Assembly (NCBI GenBank): GCA_944470555.2
Contig: OX104132.1
Coordinates: 14,331,755 to 14,395,754, forward strand
Length of the DNA: 64,000 bases
Reading direction: 5' to 3'
Source: Heterobilharzia americana
Lineage: Eukaryota > Platyhelminthes > Trematoda > Strigeidida > Schistosomatidae
The position numbers and the translations under genes were made by a program. This document shows, in pieces, positions 38,101 through 43,598 of this stretch (its first letter is position 1; each line of letters begins with the position of its first letter). The notes below the pieces were generated by a model. The model worked only from the letters and a program-made list of their open reading frames with translations, did not search any database and had not been told where the DNA came from.

Positions 38101-38623
38101 ACAATAAAAATCCATACCGCTGAAGCGGGATATGGTAGGGCGGATAGGAGTGTGCTATTTTGGGGACCGAACTTTTCTGTCACATCCCGCCCAACCAGCT
38201 ATACGACTTCACCTCATCATAACGTAGCTGTTTACACAATGAGAGTAACTGACCTCTGTCACTACCCAACAAATCTTTTTGGCATGGTAGGATTTCAAGG
38301 GACAAGCCTTTCAGTCAGCGTACCTCGCTGTACGACTGATATGCAATCTTGACCATCACATCAAAGTAGCAGCTATCAGCCTGGTGCAGTCGAAGTATCA
38401 CCTGATACGTAGGAAAACTTATAAATCACTCAGCCACTCAGAATAAACAATTAAACAGATATAAACTTTAAGAATATGGGCATACAATAGTCCCGTTTAC
38501 CAGTTAAATTATAAACTAATGATAATAACAGGACTGTACAAAACACTCACCATAATCCTGATTGAATCCAACGAATAAGATTCCGCTATTACCGGAATCA
38601 GTTGGGGAGACTCGCATGCACAT
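1413..38623 (-). CDS. WDR45: WIPI4/WDR45-like PROPPIN autophagy protein, six exons, 432 aa
   Basis: PROPPINs are seven-bladed beta-propellers that bind PI3P and PI(3,5)P2 on autophagic membranes; WIPI4 also partners ATG2. Coding exons on the minus strand are 38551-38623, 28505-28579, 24557-24755, 12921-13640, 10086-10204 and 1413-1525. They sum to 1299 nt, all internal phases match, and each intron starts GT and ends AG. Family signatures in order are an FNQD/CF start of blade 1, GMQNGFRIFN, VGYIEMLFR, LGGG, NPLGLC, ATASQKGTLIR, the lipid-binding LRRG motif at about residues 294-297, ERGTAHIF, ADGSYYKY and an acidic DDE-rich C terminus. Human WIPI4 is about 360 residues; the surplus here is a Ser/Asn/Thr-rich insert (about 178-245). 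The acidic end, NLL(A/G), RHD and QKGT favour WDR45 over WDR45B, but a single flatworm gene could stand for both. Introns of about 10.0, 3.7, 10.9, 2.7 and 8.6 kb are full of repeats. The join is my own assembly from genomic signals; no transcript was seen. Confidence 0.92.
1635..1831. repeat. 57-bp perfect inverted repeat (hairpin), 83-bp loop
   Basis: Arms 1635-1691 and 1775-1831 are perfect reverse complements. The right arm runs into the tRNA-like head of the SINE that follows (CCAGTGGCTCAGTGG). The loop holds no recognisable gene. Confidence 0.9.
1790..1945 (+). mobile_element. tRNA-derived Sm-alpha-like SINE with degenerate hammerhead
   Basis: A tRNA-like head has an A-box-like GTGGCTCAGTGGTAACGC and a B-box GGGTTCGATCCC. 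It is followed by a hammerhead-like CTGAGGA, a GTCC...AGGAC helix and GATT in place of GAAA. The 3' strand of helix I is missing, so self-cleavage is unlikely. It lies in intron 5 of the WDR45-like gene on the opposite strand. Confidence 0.7.
2200..3660 (-). mobile_element. Penelope-like element remnant (RT end, linker, GIY-YIG endonuclease)
   Basis: Minus-strand frames encode pieces typical of schistosome Penelope-like elements: a decayed RT region (3.1-3.6 kb), a stretch with FSDRARKV and ELKHVIEAL, then FKPTNSLRNKLCRLKD and VIYQIPC (the GIY-YIG entry). Further decayed sequence has matches to the SRSVRIAEHR-like and ESLFIESTP-like parts in alternating frames. Many frameshifts and stops are present. 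The 3' untranslated end (about 2250-2400) is similar to 51455-51600. Confidence 0.75.
3780..4190 (-). mobile_element. RTE-like reverse transcriptase fragment
   Basis: A minus-strand frame at 3996-4187 reads PQLIFLFSFAINVL followed by IELEYTDNMVVLGKDINEIQ. This resembles the PLSPFLFNFAID...LEYADDIVLL block of RTE reverse transcriptases, with the catalytic YADD changed to YTDN. Only this block is recognisable. Confidence 0.55.
4917..4990 (+). repeat. tRNA-like SINE head
   Basis: A tRNA-like stretch contains TGGTTCACTGGTTTAAGC (A-box region) and GCGAGTTCGACCCCCGC (B-box with a paired stem). No anticodon arm folds convincingly, so it is read as a retroposed tRNA-derived head and not a functional tRNA. 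Confidence 0.5.
6066..6099. repeat. (TA)n microsatellite
   Basis: An uninterrupted TA dinucleotide run of about 17 units inside intron 5. Confidence 0.95.
6700..7680 (+). mobile_element. RTE family B 5' region and start of endonuclease
   Basis: Shares the 5' leader seen at 14.87-15.5 kb and continues into a decayed endonuclease start (FNLQTLHHIGQHPSLVKTLAYSDVNICC, interrupted). No RT follows, so it is a 5' fragment. Stops and indels show it is dead. Confidence 0.65.
7870..8510 (-). mobile_element. RTE family B reverse transcriptase C-terminal fragment
   Basis: The minus strand encodes a piece with TRSEVVRYIVHFTYLESCI and LVSDIISAQIQKTHSAFPN, matching the region after the YADD motif of RTE RTs. 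Decayed VLLYGYETW and FDHICLR follow at lower coordinates. Several stops are present. Confidence 0.7.
8520..9430. other. Intron 5 sequence without recognised features
   Basis: AT-rich sequence with only short ORFs; nothing recognisable on either strand. Confidence 0.5.
9440..9625 (-). mobile_element. Sm-alpha-like SINE, degenerate hammerhead
   Basis: Read on the minus strand, a tRNA-like head (9530-9610) leads into a hammerhead-like segment (9466-9515). The core carries substitutions: ATGACGA for CTGANGA and GGAA for GAAA. Helix II (GTCC/GGAC) is preserved. Confidence 0.75.
10086..10204 (-). CDS. WDR45: WDR45-like exon 5
   Basis: A 119-nt exon too short to appear as an ORF. The acceptor is CTTTCAG|TTCAGG and the donor AG|GTGAGT. 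It encodes a variable start followed by KAICAFSVVSPDTLI, matching the CICAFG...VIAIC strand of blade 6-7. Phase 2 in and phase 1 out are exactly what exons 4 and 6 require. A competing AG four bases downstream would break the phase. Confidence 0.87.
10205..10620. other. Start of intron 4 with a tRNA-like SINE head
   Basis: At 10352-10410 the minus strand has a B-box-like AGTTCGAATCCCGC with an A-box-like stretch, suggesting an old tRNA-derived SINE. The remainder shows no recognisable feature. Confidence 0.4.
10610..10800 (-). mobile_element. Sm-alpha-like SINE, degenerate hammerhead
   Basis: The minus strand shows the same order as the copy at 9.5 kb: tRNA-like head (10690-10770) then a hammerhead-like segment (10625-10685) with CTAACGA and GAAA. 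The core G to A change should inactivate it. It lies in intron 4. Confidence 0.75.
10810..11660. other. Intron 4 sequence without recognised features
   Basis: AT-rich intronic sequence; no domain, RNA gene or known repeat recognised. Confidence 0.5.
11667..12052 (+). mobile_element. tRNA-like element with 25-bp perfect terminal inverted repeats
   Basis: Termini 11667-11691 and 12028-12052 are perfect reverse complements (core TACTGGGTGATGATTG). Inside, the minus strand has a tRNA-like segment with B-box GGTTCGAATCC. No ORF has recognisable domains, which fits a non-autonomous foldback or MITE-like element or a SINE that gained inverted ends. No clear target-site duplication was seen. A second copy lies inverted at 13777-14085. 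Confidence 0.75.
12060..12920. other. Intron 4 sequence next to exon 4
   Basis: No gene or known repeat recognised. It lies between the terminal-inverted-repeat element and the exon 4 donor at 12920. Confidence 0.5.
12921..13640 (-). CDS. WDR45: WDR45-like exon 4 (LRRG motif and Ser/Asn/Thr insert)
   Basis: The largest exon covers residues about 116-355. After an IIVVLVNAIKVYTFSP strand and NPLGLC it enters a low-complexity stretch of about 68 residues rich in Ser, Asn, Thr and Gly, encoded by AGT/AAT/ACT-like codons. It then resumes with IAHENPLASISLN, ATASQKGTLIRVF, HELRRGT (the phosphoinositide-binding LRRG) and ERGTAHIF. The acceptor is TTTCAG| and the donor GG|GTATGT. The low-complexity stretch sits in the loop before the IAHE strand, so the propeller core appears intact. 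Confidence 0.95.
13777..14085 (-). mobile_element. Second, inverted and 3'-truncated copy of the 11.7-kb tRNA-like element
   Basis: This is the reverse complement of about 11675-11990 with very high similarity, including the tRNA-like B-box and one terminal repeat (ending CATCACCCAGTAT). The end nearest exon 4 lacks the last 60 or so bases and their terminal repeat. It lies 137 nt upstream of exon 4 on the minus strand. Confidence 0.85.
14240..14540 (+). mobile_element. RTE family B 3' end (RT C terminus and 3' UTR)
   Basis: Contains the GGGACAAGAGAAACCAGTG...GGAGACTCTAGGTGATATGG block followed by a pyrimidine-rich tract and ACACAGTAATGCATGGTCCT. The same block occurs at 23.98-24.28 and 37.23-37.51 kb and, inverted, at 34.09-34.38 kb. 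Confidence 0.65.
14850..17120 (+). mobile_element. RTE family B retrotransposon, 5' region, endonuclease and RT start
   Basis: In order: 5' leader shared with 6.7 kb, a decayed APE-type endonuclease (15.5-16.2 kb, with LYAPTDSSSD-like and WLSETRDIKRHYLTWHLPTP-like stretches), a linker, and the first RT motifs at 16.85-17.1 kb (EIKRAVSDLERL, LIRLTKVLASVW, NIVS). Catalytic RT motifs are absent because the sequence passes into a CA repeat. Numerous stops and frameshifts show it is inactive. Confidence 0.75.
16972..17497 (+). repeat. Duplicated segment A (RT fragment, CA repeat and tail)
   Basis: Nearly identical to 29629-30156 in the same orientation. It includes the end of the RTE RT fragment, a (CA)n tract at about 17124-17159, a unique-looking middle, a second CA tract and a shared end at CAGCTGAACACGCTA. 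Confidence 0.9.
17500..17960. other. Intron 3 sequence without recognised features
   Basis: AT-rich intronic sequence with short ORFs only; nothing recognised on either strand. Confidence 0.5.
17970..18110 (-). mobile_element. Sm-alpha-like SINE with degenerate hammerhead
   Basis: On the minus strand a tRNA-like head (GGCGTTGGTGGTAACGTGC, then GGGTTCGATCCCTGG) is followed by a hammerhead-like segment. It has CTAAGA for CTGANGA and a weakened helix II. It is the same subfamily as the copy at 1.8 kb. Confidence 0.7.
18180..18770. other. Intron 3 sequence without recognised features
   Basis: No domain, RNA gene or known repeat recognised. Confidence 0.45.
18780..19870 (+). mobile_element. Decayed Ty3/gypsy integrase fragment
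   Basis: Short plus-strand pieces in shifting frames match a Ty3/gypsy pol: a pre-integrase stretch, a decayed zinc-binding region followed by SPLATNRASM, then QKATQHIRTPLYYAQSNGQAE (the strand and helix holding the catalytic Glu) and YRTTPNE. A C-terminal GNVLSNVKVG-like stretch follows. It differs in sequence from the elements at 43-50 kb. No LTRs were found around it. Confidence 0.75.
19880..21930. other. Intron 3 sequence with ATT/AAT microsatellites
   Basis: Short (ATT)n at about 21052-21073 and (AAT)n at about 21115-21130. Otherwise AT-rich sequence with no recognised feature. Confidence 0.45.
21935..22790 (+). mobile_element. RTE family B RT C terminus and 3' UTR
   Basis: Plus-strand pieces cover the post-catalytic RT (VHLAFANMHYLWHR, SVLLYVCQTWQLK, FDPRCLDSIVRVSWDHHMSN). 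A longer frame at 22208-22561 contains the HDG-like C terminus (SRVGRCKLPGWGLRD, DMAEHRSQCRRCIRSF). A 3' UTR shared inverted with 30.8 and 34.5 kb follows. Confidence 0.75.
22800..23790. other. Intron 3 sequence without recognised features
   Basis: No protein domain, RNA gene or known repeat recognised. Confidence 0.45.
23800..24285 (+). mobile_element. RTE family B RT C terminus and 3' UTR
   Basis: Encodes WLGHVLRMPSHQLPRHTMLAE and a broken continuation with MKSLTVGLSHV, GGWG and WLETLGDMA blocks, then the pyrimidine-rich 3' UTR. It is 5'-truncated, as expected for target-primed insertion, and ends near exon 3 in intron 3. Confidence 0.75.
24557..24755 (-). CDS. WDR45: WDR45-like exon 3
   Basis: Covers roughly residues 50-116. 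It carries GTGVGYIEMLFRTNLLG, a GGG turn, a CLWD strand and ends VRLRHDR across the splice junction, all matching WIPI3/4 blade 2. The donor is CG|GTGAGT. The acceptor ATTATTAAAG is pyrimidine-poor, but the phase fits exon 2 exactly. Confidence 0.92.
24760..25225. other. Intron 2 sequence without recognised features
   Basis: Short overlapping ORFs on both strands show no recognisable domain. I treat it as intronic. Confidence 0.45.
25230..25955 (+). mobile_element. RTE family A RT C terminus and 3' end
   Basis: Plus-strand pieces match the family A element at 55.2-55.8 kb: CAA-rich Gln stretch, a TGGGNTDEDLKTSIGKARQAF-like stretch broken by stops, and a DRLDWIGHTLR block. It ends in AACAATAATAAAAA, the AAT-rich tail typical of RTE 3' ends. 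Confidence 0.75.
26330..26980 (+). mobile_element. Penelope-like element fragment with GIY-YIG endonuclease remains
   Basis: The plus strand carries a decayed RT end (EELTTWRNKLLENGYPD) and then the endonuclease entry CFVYQFDCSCGASYVDCSSR with RAHKYLP. A third frame gives LVEPNHKVGMNKSFFILCRVP, matching the Penelope-type ETNHxxD block. The GIY-YIG catalytic Arg/Glu context is degraded. Confidence 0.65.
26990..27880. other. Intron 2 sequence without recognised features
   Basis: AT-rich, no recognised element. Confidence 0.45.
27941..28375. repeat. Three short related repeats (AACTGNTGAAATAACCAATT-like)
   Basis: Similar 20-bp blocks occur at about 27950, 28092 and 28355, each followed by a CTATTT/CCTTTCG-like stretch. 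They may be the remains of a local interspersed repeat. A tRNA-like GGGTTCAATTCCG lies at about 28228. The family is not recognised. Confidence 0.4.
28505..28579 (-). CDS. WDR45: WDR45-like exon 2
   Basis: The acceptor is pyrimidine-rich (TTTTTTACTTCTAACAG) and the donor is G|GTAAGT. The exon encodes CFAVGMQNGFRIFNSDPLK, the most conserved segment of blade 1 in the family. Incoming phase 1 and outgoing phase 1 match the neighbouring exons. Confidence 0.92.
28590..29620. other. Intron 1 sequence without recognised features
   Basis: No domain or known repeat recognised. A GCGGTTCAAATTCCCGC motif at about 28866 resembles a tRNA B-box and may mark an old SINE. Confidence 0.4.
29629..30156 (+). 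repeat. Duplicated segment B, copy of 16972-17497
   Basis: Starts within the same RT codons (TTAGCTAGTGTATGGAGG) and ends at the same base (ACACGCTA) as the first copy. CA-tract lengths differ and only scattered substitutions are seen. A short A run follows immediately (30156-30162), compatible with retroposition. Confidence 0.9.
30640..31060. mobile_element. Two RTE family B fragments meeting head to head
   Basis: Plus-strand 30640-30785 encodes a WPGHMLC...TMLAEVGSG piece of the RT C terminus. From about 30790 to 31030 the sequence is a family B 3' UTR in the opposite orientation (shared with 34.5 and, inverted, 22.6 kb). The join is inside the retained sequence, so it reflects rearrangement or nested insertion. 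Confidence 0.6.
31060..32460. other. Intron 1 sequence without recognised features
   Basis: AT-rich sequence; no gene or element recognised on either strand. Confidence 0.45.
32470..32665 (-). mobile_element. Sm-alpha-like SINE with degenerate hammerhead
   Basis: On the minus strand the tRNA-like head is well kept (GTGGTGTAGTGGATAACGG, B-box GAGTTCGAACCC). The hammerhead core has CTGGCGA and GATGAATT, changes expected to abolish activity. Confidence 0.8.
32801..32850 (-). ncRNA. Hammerhead ribozyme candidate in Sm-alpha-like repeat
   Basis: On the minus strand: CTGACGA, helix II GTCC-CAAAT-AGGAC, GAAA, a UGCGCA self-complementary short stem III, then UC before the predicted cleavage site. 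Helix I has one C-A mismatch. Schistosome Sm-alpha repeats are established carriers of active hammerheads; activity of this copy is inferred. Confidence 0.65.
32930..33120 (+). mobile_element. Sm-alpha-like SINE with intact hammerhead core
   Basis: The tRNA-like head has the A-box GTGGTGTAGTGGATAACGC but a degraded B-box (CGAGTCCTGG). It is followed by the conserved CTGGGAAGCAGGTACATCCAG lead-in to the hammerhead and the GCTAGCCACG end. Confidence 0.8.
33040..33084 (+). ncRNA. Hammerhead ribozyme candidate, all core positions kept
   Basis: Helix I ATCCAG/CTGGAT pairs fully. The first core strand is CTGACGA. Helix II is GTCC with GGAT (one G-U) around a GAAATG loop. The second core strand is GAAA, stem III is the short UGCGCA, and cleavage is predicted after AUC. 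It is a type I hammerhead with a very short stem III, as known for schistosome Sm-alpha RNAs. Confidence 0.72.
33230..34080. other. Intron 1 sequence without recognised features
   Basis: AT-rich; nothing recognised. Confidence 0.45.
34085..34385 (-). mobile_element. RTE family B 3' end fragment
   Basis: Reverse complement of the 3' UTR block at 23.98-24.29 kb, including the AGGACCAGGCACTACTGCGTAAC end and the GGTTCTGAGCCATATCACCT piece of the RT C terminus. It lies just downstream of a longer family B element. Confidence 0.7.
34470..38410 (-). mobile_element. RTE family B retrotransposon, near full length but inactive
   Basis: Read on the minus strand: 5' leader (38.4-37.75 kb, shared with 40.55-41.07 kb), endonuclease start (37.7-37.55 kb), an inserted repeat (37.51-37.23 kb), more endonuclease (37.2-36.9 kb), decayed linker, then RT. 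Recognisable RT parts are ENQSGSRPGRGCTYQILVRR and LEHRHTYQWL (35.8 kb), GVRQGYPLSPSLFNFVI (35.55 kb), a decayed post-catalytic region (35.4-34.9 kb) and the 3' UTR. Many stops and frameshifts. It sits in intron 1 in the same orientation as the host gene. Confidence 0.8.
37225..37515 (+). mobile_element. RTE family B 3' end inserted in the endonuclease of another copy
   Basis: Contains GGGACAAGAGAAACCAGTGG, GGAGACTCTAGGTGATATGG-like sequence and the pyrimidine-rich 3' UTR, ending in a short (GGAT)n tract at 37496-37513. Endonuclease coding sequence of the host element is found on both sides in the opposite orientation. This is a nested insertion with a GGAT-type tail. Confidence 0.7.
38551..38623 (-). 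CDS. WDR45: WDR45-like exon 1 (start codon)
   Basis: Encodes residues 1-24 plus one base. The ATG at 38623 lies two codons after an in-frame TGA; a second in-frame ATG at 38617 is also possible. The end of the exon reads GNSGILFVGFNQDY, matching the beginning of blade 1 in WIPI3/4 proteins, and is followed by the donor G|GTGAGT. Phase 1 fits exon 2. Any upstream 5' UTR exon could not be placed. Confidence 0.88.
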
Positions 38624-38629
38624 GTGAAA

Positions 38630-39865
38630 TCACACGAAACATTCACAAAATTATCACAATTGAGCTTGACTTCGTATCAGCGACAATGTAGGGGTATCGA
38701 CAGGACTAAATAACATACTGTAATAAATTATATATGTTATACACTCAGAAAAATAGTATTCAACAATTACCCAAATAAAATAGAAAATAGAGGTATGGAT
38801 GCTTGCATCACTAGTCACTTTCTACATAAGTTTGTGATCAATCACTTGTAGCGTGTTCTATTATTAACCCACTGGATGATCAAGACGTGATGAAATGTAT
38901 TTAAAATATATGTATGAAATGTTAAAGAAAGCGTATTAGTAGTTATCAGATGCATTCTTAACTAACAGGCCTACTTGTATAATGTAGTTTAACTATACGC
39001 TAGTGATGCTACGAAGACATCGACAAAGCAATGCTAGTAATCCCATTATCTATGTCCCAATCGTGGACCAAGACAAAACAGTAACCCTGTCTTCGATGTG
39101 GACTCCAATCATATCGGTATTTAGTCAGGAACCAGATCCTTGGGGCTAATCTATCTACACAAGTAGTCAGTGCACTTTACACTTTTTTCCATAATTGAAT
39201 TCTGATGCAGAATTCTTCATAAGGATAATCTCAGAATTGCAAATACACTCGGAACGTTTCAAGACTTTTAAACAGAGCCTCCAATAAACTTCGTATCCTA
39301 TTAGCGTCTTCCACCAAACAACTACGTCATTATCAATTAGGTTTATCACACCTGAATAGTGAGTACTAAGTCTCTCCAGCTATCTTCAGACTGGTTACAT
39401 GCAAGTATTCAGAATAATATTGCGTGTAAGTAAACAAAGACATATGCAGCCCTCGTTGTACAAAACTAATACTTCACTACATGAGTAATCATGCAGACAG
39501 AAAAACCCAGTAATGACTAGGTCTTGATCACCATCTTTTCTAGGAATTCGTTTTGAAAATGTGTGTCAAGTAAAAAATTTAAATAGCAGTTGTGCACAAC
39601 TATCCATTATTATAAGTCATTATGATGTGCATGCAAATGACAAAACCATCAAGGGAATCATGGTGCAGGTAACATAAGATAGTGCATAGGTAGAACCGCA
39701 GAGTCCTGCCGTCCTTGAGCGATTAACAGATGACCTAGAAGCAACCAACTGCATTTAATCAGTAAGTAGTAGTTCCAGGAAGACTTTTACTCTAAAACAT
39801 TCGGTGACTATAGCCACGCTTATCGAGAATTCAGATGAAATAATTGCACACCCAACGAATAACGG
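38630..39865. other. Upstream region of the WDR45-like gene
   Basis: This should hold the promoter and any 5' UTR of the gene on the minus strand. No TATA-like or other promoter element can be called with support. No coding sequence or known repeat was recognised. Confidence 0.4.
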
Positions 39866-39869
39866 ACCG

Positions 39870-41075
39870 GGGAGGAGCAGTATGACATCTGAACGTTTTG
39901 CTTTCTGTAGCAAAATTCACAGCTCATAAAATTCATCCTTTGCATAATACAAACTGAAGTCGGTGGGTGAGTAAGTGGGGATTATGAATAGGCATCGGTT
40001 GGACTGACGATCCTTTCTATTTCTCATATATCCATTTAGTCAAACAGCGCATAAACGGCTGTTGACTGGTATCCAGTCGAGAAGCGTACTTTCTCCCTTA
40101 CGGCCTAATGCTTTTCCTACAGCAGCGAGTCCATGAGAGCTACCCACTGGGTCTCCGGATACTCGTAAGGTGTAATTCGAAGACTCGACCCACTGGTCAC
40201 GTAAGTTTAACTCAATAATCACACTCAAGTCCCGTATGCGTGTCTCAGAGACACAGTATACATCTATGGCTAGAGATTCAAGAGTTCTGATGAGCGGCGC
40301 TTGCTGTCCGACTTGATACAGACTTCGGACGTTGAAAACTTCAACATGAAATCTATGGCGGGATCTCGATGGCTTTGGTCGTTGGCAATGGTAGTAGAGT
40401 GAAAGTTTGGAAAGGTGTAACAGGTTTAATACTGGAATCAGAAAATAAAGGCAACGGAGACAGAGTTGAGGAGGATAGATTATGTTTAATTGGGTCTTGT
40501 GTACTACTGGAAGCGTGTGGGTGGTGGACACTTCCCAGCTACCAATACCAAGGAAGGCTATTCCTTCTTAAGGTACTTCAAAGAGAAAAAGATTTGTGAC
40601 CACAGAGCCCAATGGACATCGGCTTGAGGCCTGACACGCAAGACCTTTCGAGGTTGTTAGTTTCATGTTTGGTTGTTCTAACACCTAACAGAGAAAATCC
40701 ATACCCCGGCACCGAAAGACCATTAGGCAGGGAAGTGTGCTATTTTGGGGGGCAAACAACTTCTAACCTATTCTTCCTACGGGGAAGGCAGCATCAGCGT
40801 GGCATAGCTGGCCATCTAAAGGAAACACTTTACTGCTGTCAAACAAAATCCAACCAGCAGGACGACTTCACCCTCTGACCTCACCATAGTGTAGTAACTT
40901 ACAATACAATGGTAACCTTTTCGTTTTATCACTATCTAACAGACCTTTCCGACATGGTTGGACCTCGATAGAACAAGCATTCCAGCCAGTCATTGTGATA
41001 TACAAGCCAGATCATCACGTTAAGGTAGTAGTTACCGGCCAAGAGAACCATGCTGCATAACCCATAAACTTTTAG
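39870..41075 (-). mobile_element. RTE family B 5' part (leader and endonuclease)
   Basis: A minus-strand frame at 40040-40531 contains VFNVRSLYQVGQQAPLIRTL, IDVYCVSETRIRD and LRVSGDPVGSSHGLAAVGKA, the N-terminal half of an APE-like endonuclease with the SETR motif. The 5' leader extends to 41.07 kb. Everything after DWIPVNSRLCAV is missing apart from a short decayed stretch, so this copy lacks its 3' portion. Confidence 0.8.
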
Positions 41076-41079
41076 GTGA

Positions 41080-42420
41080 AGTCATGCCCAGATATCGGTC
41101 ACACTGGAACCGCAAATCTATTTGTATAGGTACTTAGCTCGCAAAATCCAACTTAACACTGGAACAAACCATGTTGTCTATCGAGCAGTGGATAATTAGC
41201 ACACCAGTTACAGGAAAAGCAGCGTTGGTAAGTGTGACAGAAATGACAGCATTACAATAGTATCACCATTGTAGGAACATATGTTCCCAAACTCTCTGCC
41301 AAATGACTGTAGTGTTCGGTGGTCAGCGTGAAATGATCAAGATAGATGAAACGCTGGTGAGGAAAAGGAAGTACAACCGTGGCAGAAACGTAAATAAAGA
41401 ATAAGAATGGATAGGCTGATTATTTTTTCATACTTGCAGCGTTTCAGACCATATGTGCCAGTAGAAAATCTTCGCACATTCCTCAAACACGTTGAAAAAC
41501 TATATCCACTGTAATTCCTTTCTAGTTTTTCACTAATAAATCATAAAGTAAGTATCCGTATTCTTATAAGTGCATTTCACGTCATTTGGTATATACTCAA
41601 GGACTGCATAATTCTTTAGTCCCTAAAAATTACTTATAACACTTCAAAAATACGACTGAATGAACACCATTAGAACGTTTGCTATTTTTAACCCAGTGAA
41701 TAAATGTCGAGTAAAATGACTCTTGTCAGGACGAGTTAATCCCTAACCAAAAGCGCTACTCACTGGATAAAGGATTTGTCTAAGTGATGCTAAGAAGACT
41801 ACACCACTAATGGTGTGCATTTTTAAAAATCAGACTACGAGGTCGACTGTTATATATTCGGAGCTGAATCCAGTTGTATAGATAGATAGATATAAGTAAA
41901 TATAAGCAATATATGATTCGTAGGAAATTAAACAATTACCTTCCAATTTCACGGACAACTAAGTCTTTCTAAATCGAACCCAGAAGTGGATTGTGTATGC
42001 AGCAAACTCGGTTTTAAAATCTGTTAATAGACCACCTACGGATTTTAACATAAATTCCTATGAGATGTATGTAAACATGAGTAAATAAGGTGAATTATTC
42101 TCCATGTTCGTCGTGAATTCACAACTGATAGAACTAATTATATCACACGTAACTGCAAAATAAAACATTTGTATCCGATCTTCAATGCATCAGCCCGAAC
42201 ACTTAAGATGAGACTGCAAAACCTTCTGTAAAGGTAATTTATGTTACTGCTGTCCTGCACCAGGGTAGGTTAACGCAAGTAAAAATGATATTAAAGGAGA
42301 ACATAAGTGGTCGAAGTTTCAGATTACTTAATTCAAATAATAGTTTTTCTGATAATCGCAACAACGAATTCTAGAACTCACTGGATGAATAAACATGTGG
42401 ATTGGAGATAATTACAACGA
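41080..42420. other. Intergenic sequence without recognised features
   Basis: AT-rich sequence with short ORFs only; no known repeat recognised. Confidence 0.45.
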
Positions 42421-42431
42421 GGCACTAAATA

Positions 42432-42680
42432 CCTGAGCAACGCCACGCTCGTATATGCCACCTGTAAGTGGAAGTAGAATATTCAATACCTTTCAAGCGA
42501 ACGTAGCAAAATTTGAGTTTTTGAACTCTCACTTTTTTGCTTCCATGATGGATTCTTTTGGCCTGGCTTCCCTTTTTCCGTGGACTTGGGAGGCTTTTTG
42601 TATTTTCTTGTGTTCGTCTCTTAAAGCTTTGTTTTCTTAATGATTTCCTCTTTCGCTTTGTAGACTGACTCATAAGAGAA
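42432..42680 (-). CDS. Possible exon encoding a Lys/Arg-rich protein, unknown
   Basis: A minus-strand open frame has an ATG near 42674 (MSQSTKRKRK) and is strongly basic (KRKRKSLRKQ, SPRKKGSQAKR). A possible donor CTCAG|GTATTT lies at its end, and an alternative donor AAAA|GTGAGA falls inside it. It is outside recognised repeats. The composition recalls nucleolar or ribosome-biogenesis proteins but no domain is recognised and no partner exon was found. It could be a chance ORF. Confidence 0.28.
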
Positions 42681-43126
42681 GCTGCGAAGCTGTCGTGAAG
42701 ATTAGATGCCTCTGTGAATCCTGTCTGTGTGGCAGCGCAGAGTCCCGAAGCCAAAAACTAATTAGGTGAGGAACAAAATGAATGGAGAAGCTAATTATCT
42801 GATGGGAAAGGAAAGGGAATATGTATCCAAAATAGTTGTGAGCATCAAGGGGAATAAAGTCTGAGGAATGATTGAGATAATAAGATGCTAGTTAAATGGC
42901 AGGTTGGGTAGGCCAGGAACTTATTCAGTAGGTTAGTGCTGAACCATGCGTTGCAACGTGTTTCTGTTACAAACATTCAAATGACTCCACTGGGAAGAAA
43001 ATTGCTGCTTTTCTTGGTAGATCATGCCACAAAACTTCGACGTTTGGTCGTTACTTCGCCAACCTCCGAGGCATGTTGCATCGCTGGCTATCCTGGGTTG
43101 GCGGTAGTTATCTCTTAGGATGATAT

Positions 43127-43470
43127 TGTAGCGTCACACACTTCACCAAAATCAATAGCCTAGAGTTTGACCACTTTTGACGCTGATGCTGACCTCGATA
43201 CTTTAACTGGAATCGCTAAGCTGAAGGCACCCGGTCAAGCATCCTCGCCATTTGGTACGCTGTCGTGTTACGTTACACTGCTCGTATTCGACTCTCTAGA
43301 CAGTTAGTTGGAATGCATCGGTATTTTGGCAAAACCAACCAAATATACTATTCCATCCGACTACGCTATCGTGTTCTTCCTTGGTCTCGTATTCGTGGAT
43401 ATATAACAAGTTCGAATAATTAGTGTTTCTTCTTTGCGTCTGTCATTTCGCACCAGGACACATCTTAATT
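43127..43470 (+). repeat. 5' LTR of copy 1
   Basis: Begins TGTAGCGTCACA; the same start occurs inverted at 46152 directly after the polypurine tract of copy 2. The end is inferred from the primer site. No 3' LTR remains for copy 1. Confidence 0.7.
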
Positions 43471-43488
43471 TTGTGAGCCCGACGTGAT
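43471..43488 (+). promoter_or_regulatory. Primer-binding site, tRNA-Trp type
   Basis: TTGTGAGCCCGACGTGAT matches 16 of 18 positions to the complement of a eukaryotic tRNA-Trp 3' end recalled from memory. tRNA-Trp priming is a known trait of the CsRn1 clade. Confidence 0.6.
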
Positions 43489-43598
43489 CACATATCCCGA
43501 CCAATAACAAGTATTGAATTGGTGAGCCTGTTCCATCTTATATTTGTATTTTGGTTTCATTTCGATAACATTTATATATCCATTTACTACACTTTCTC

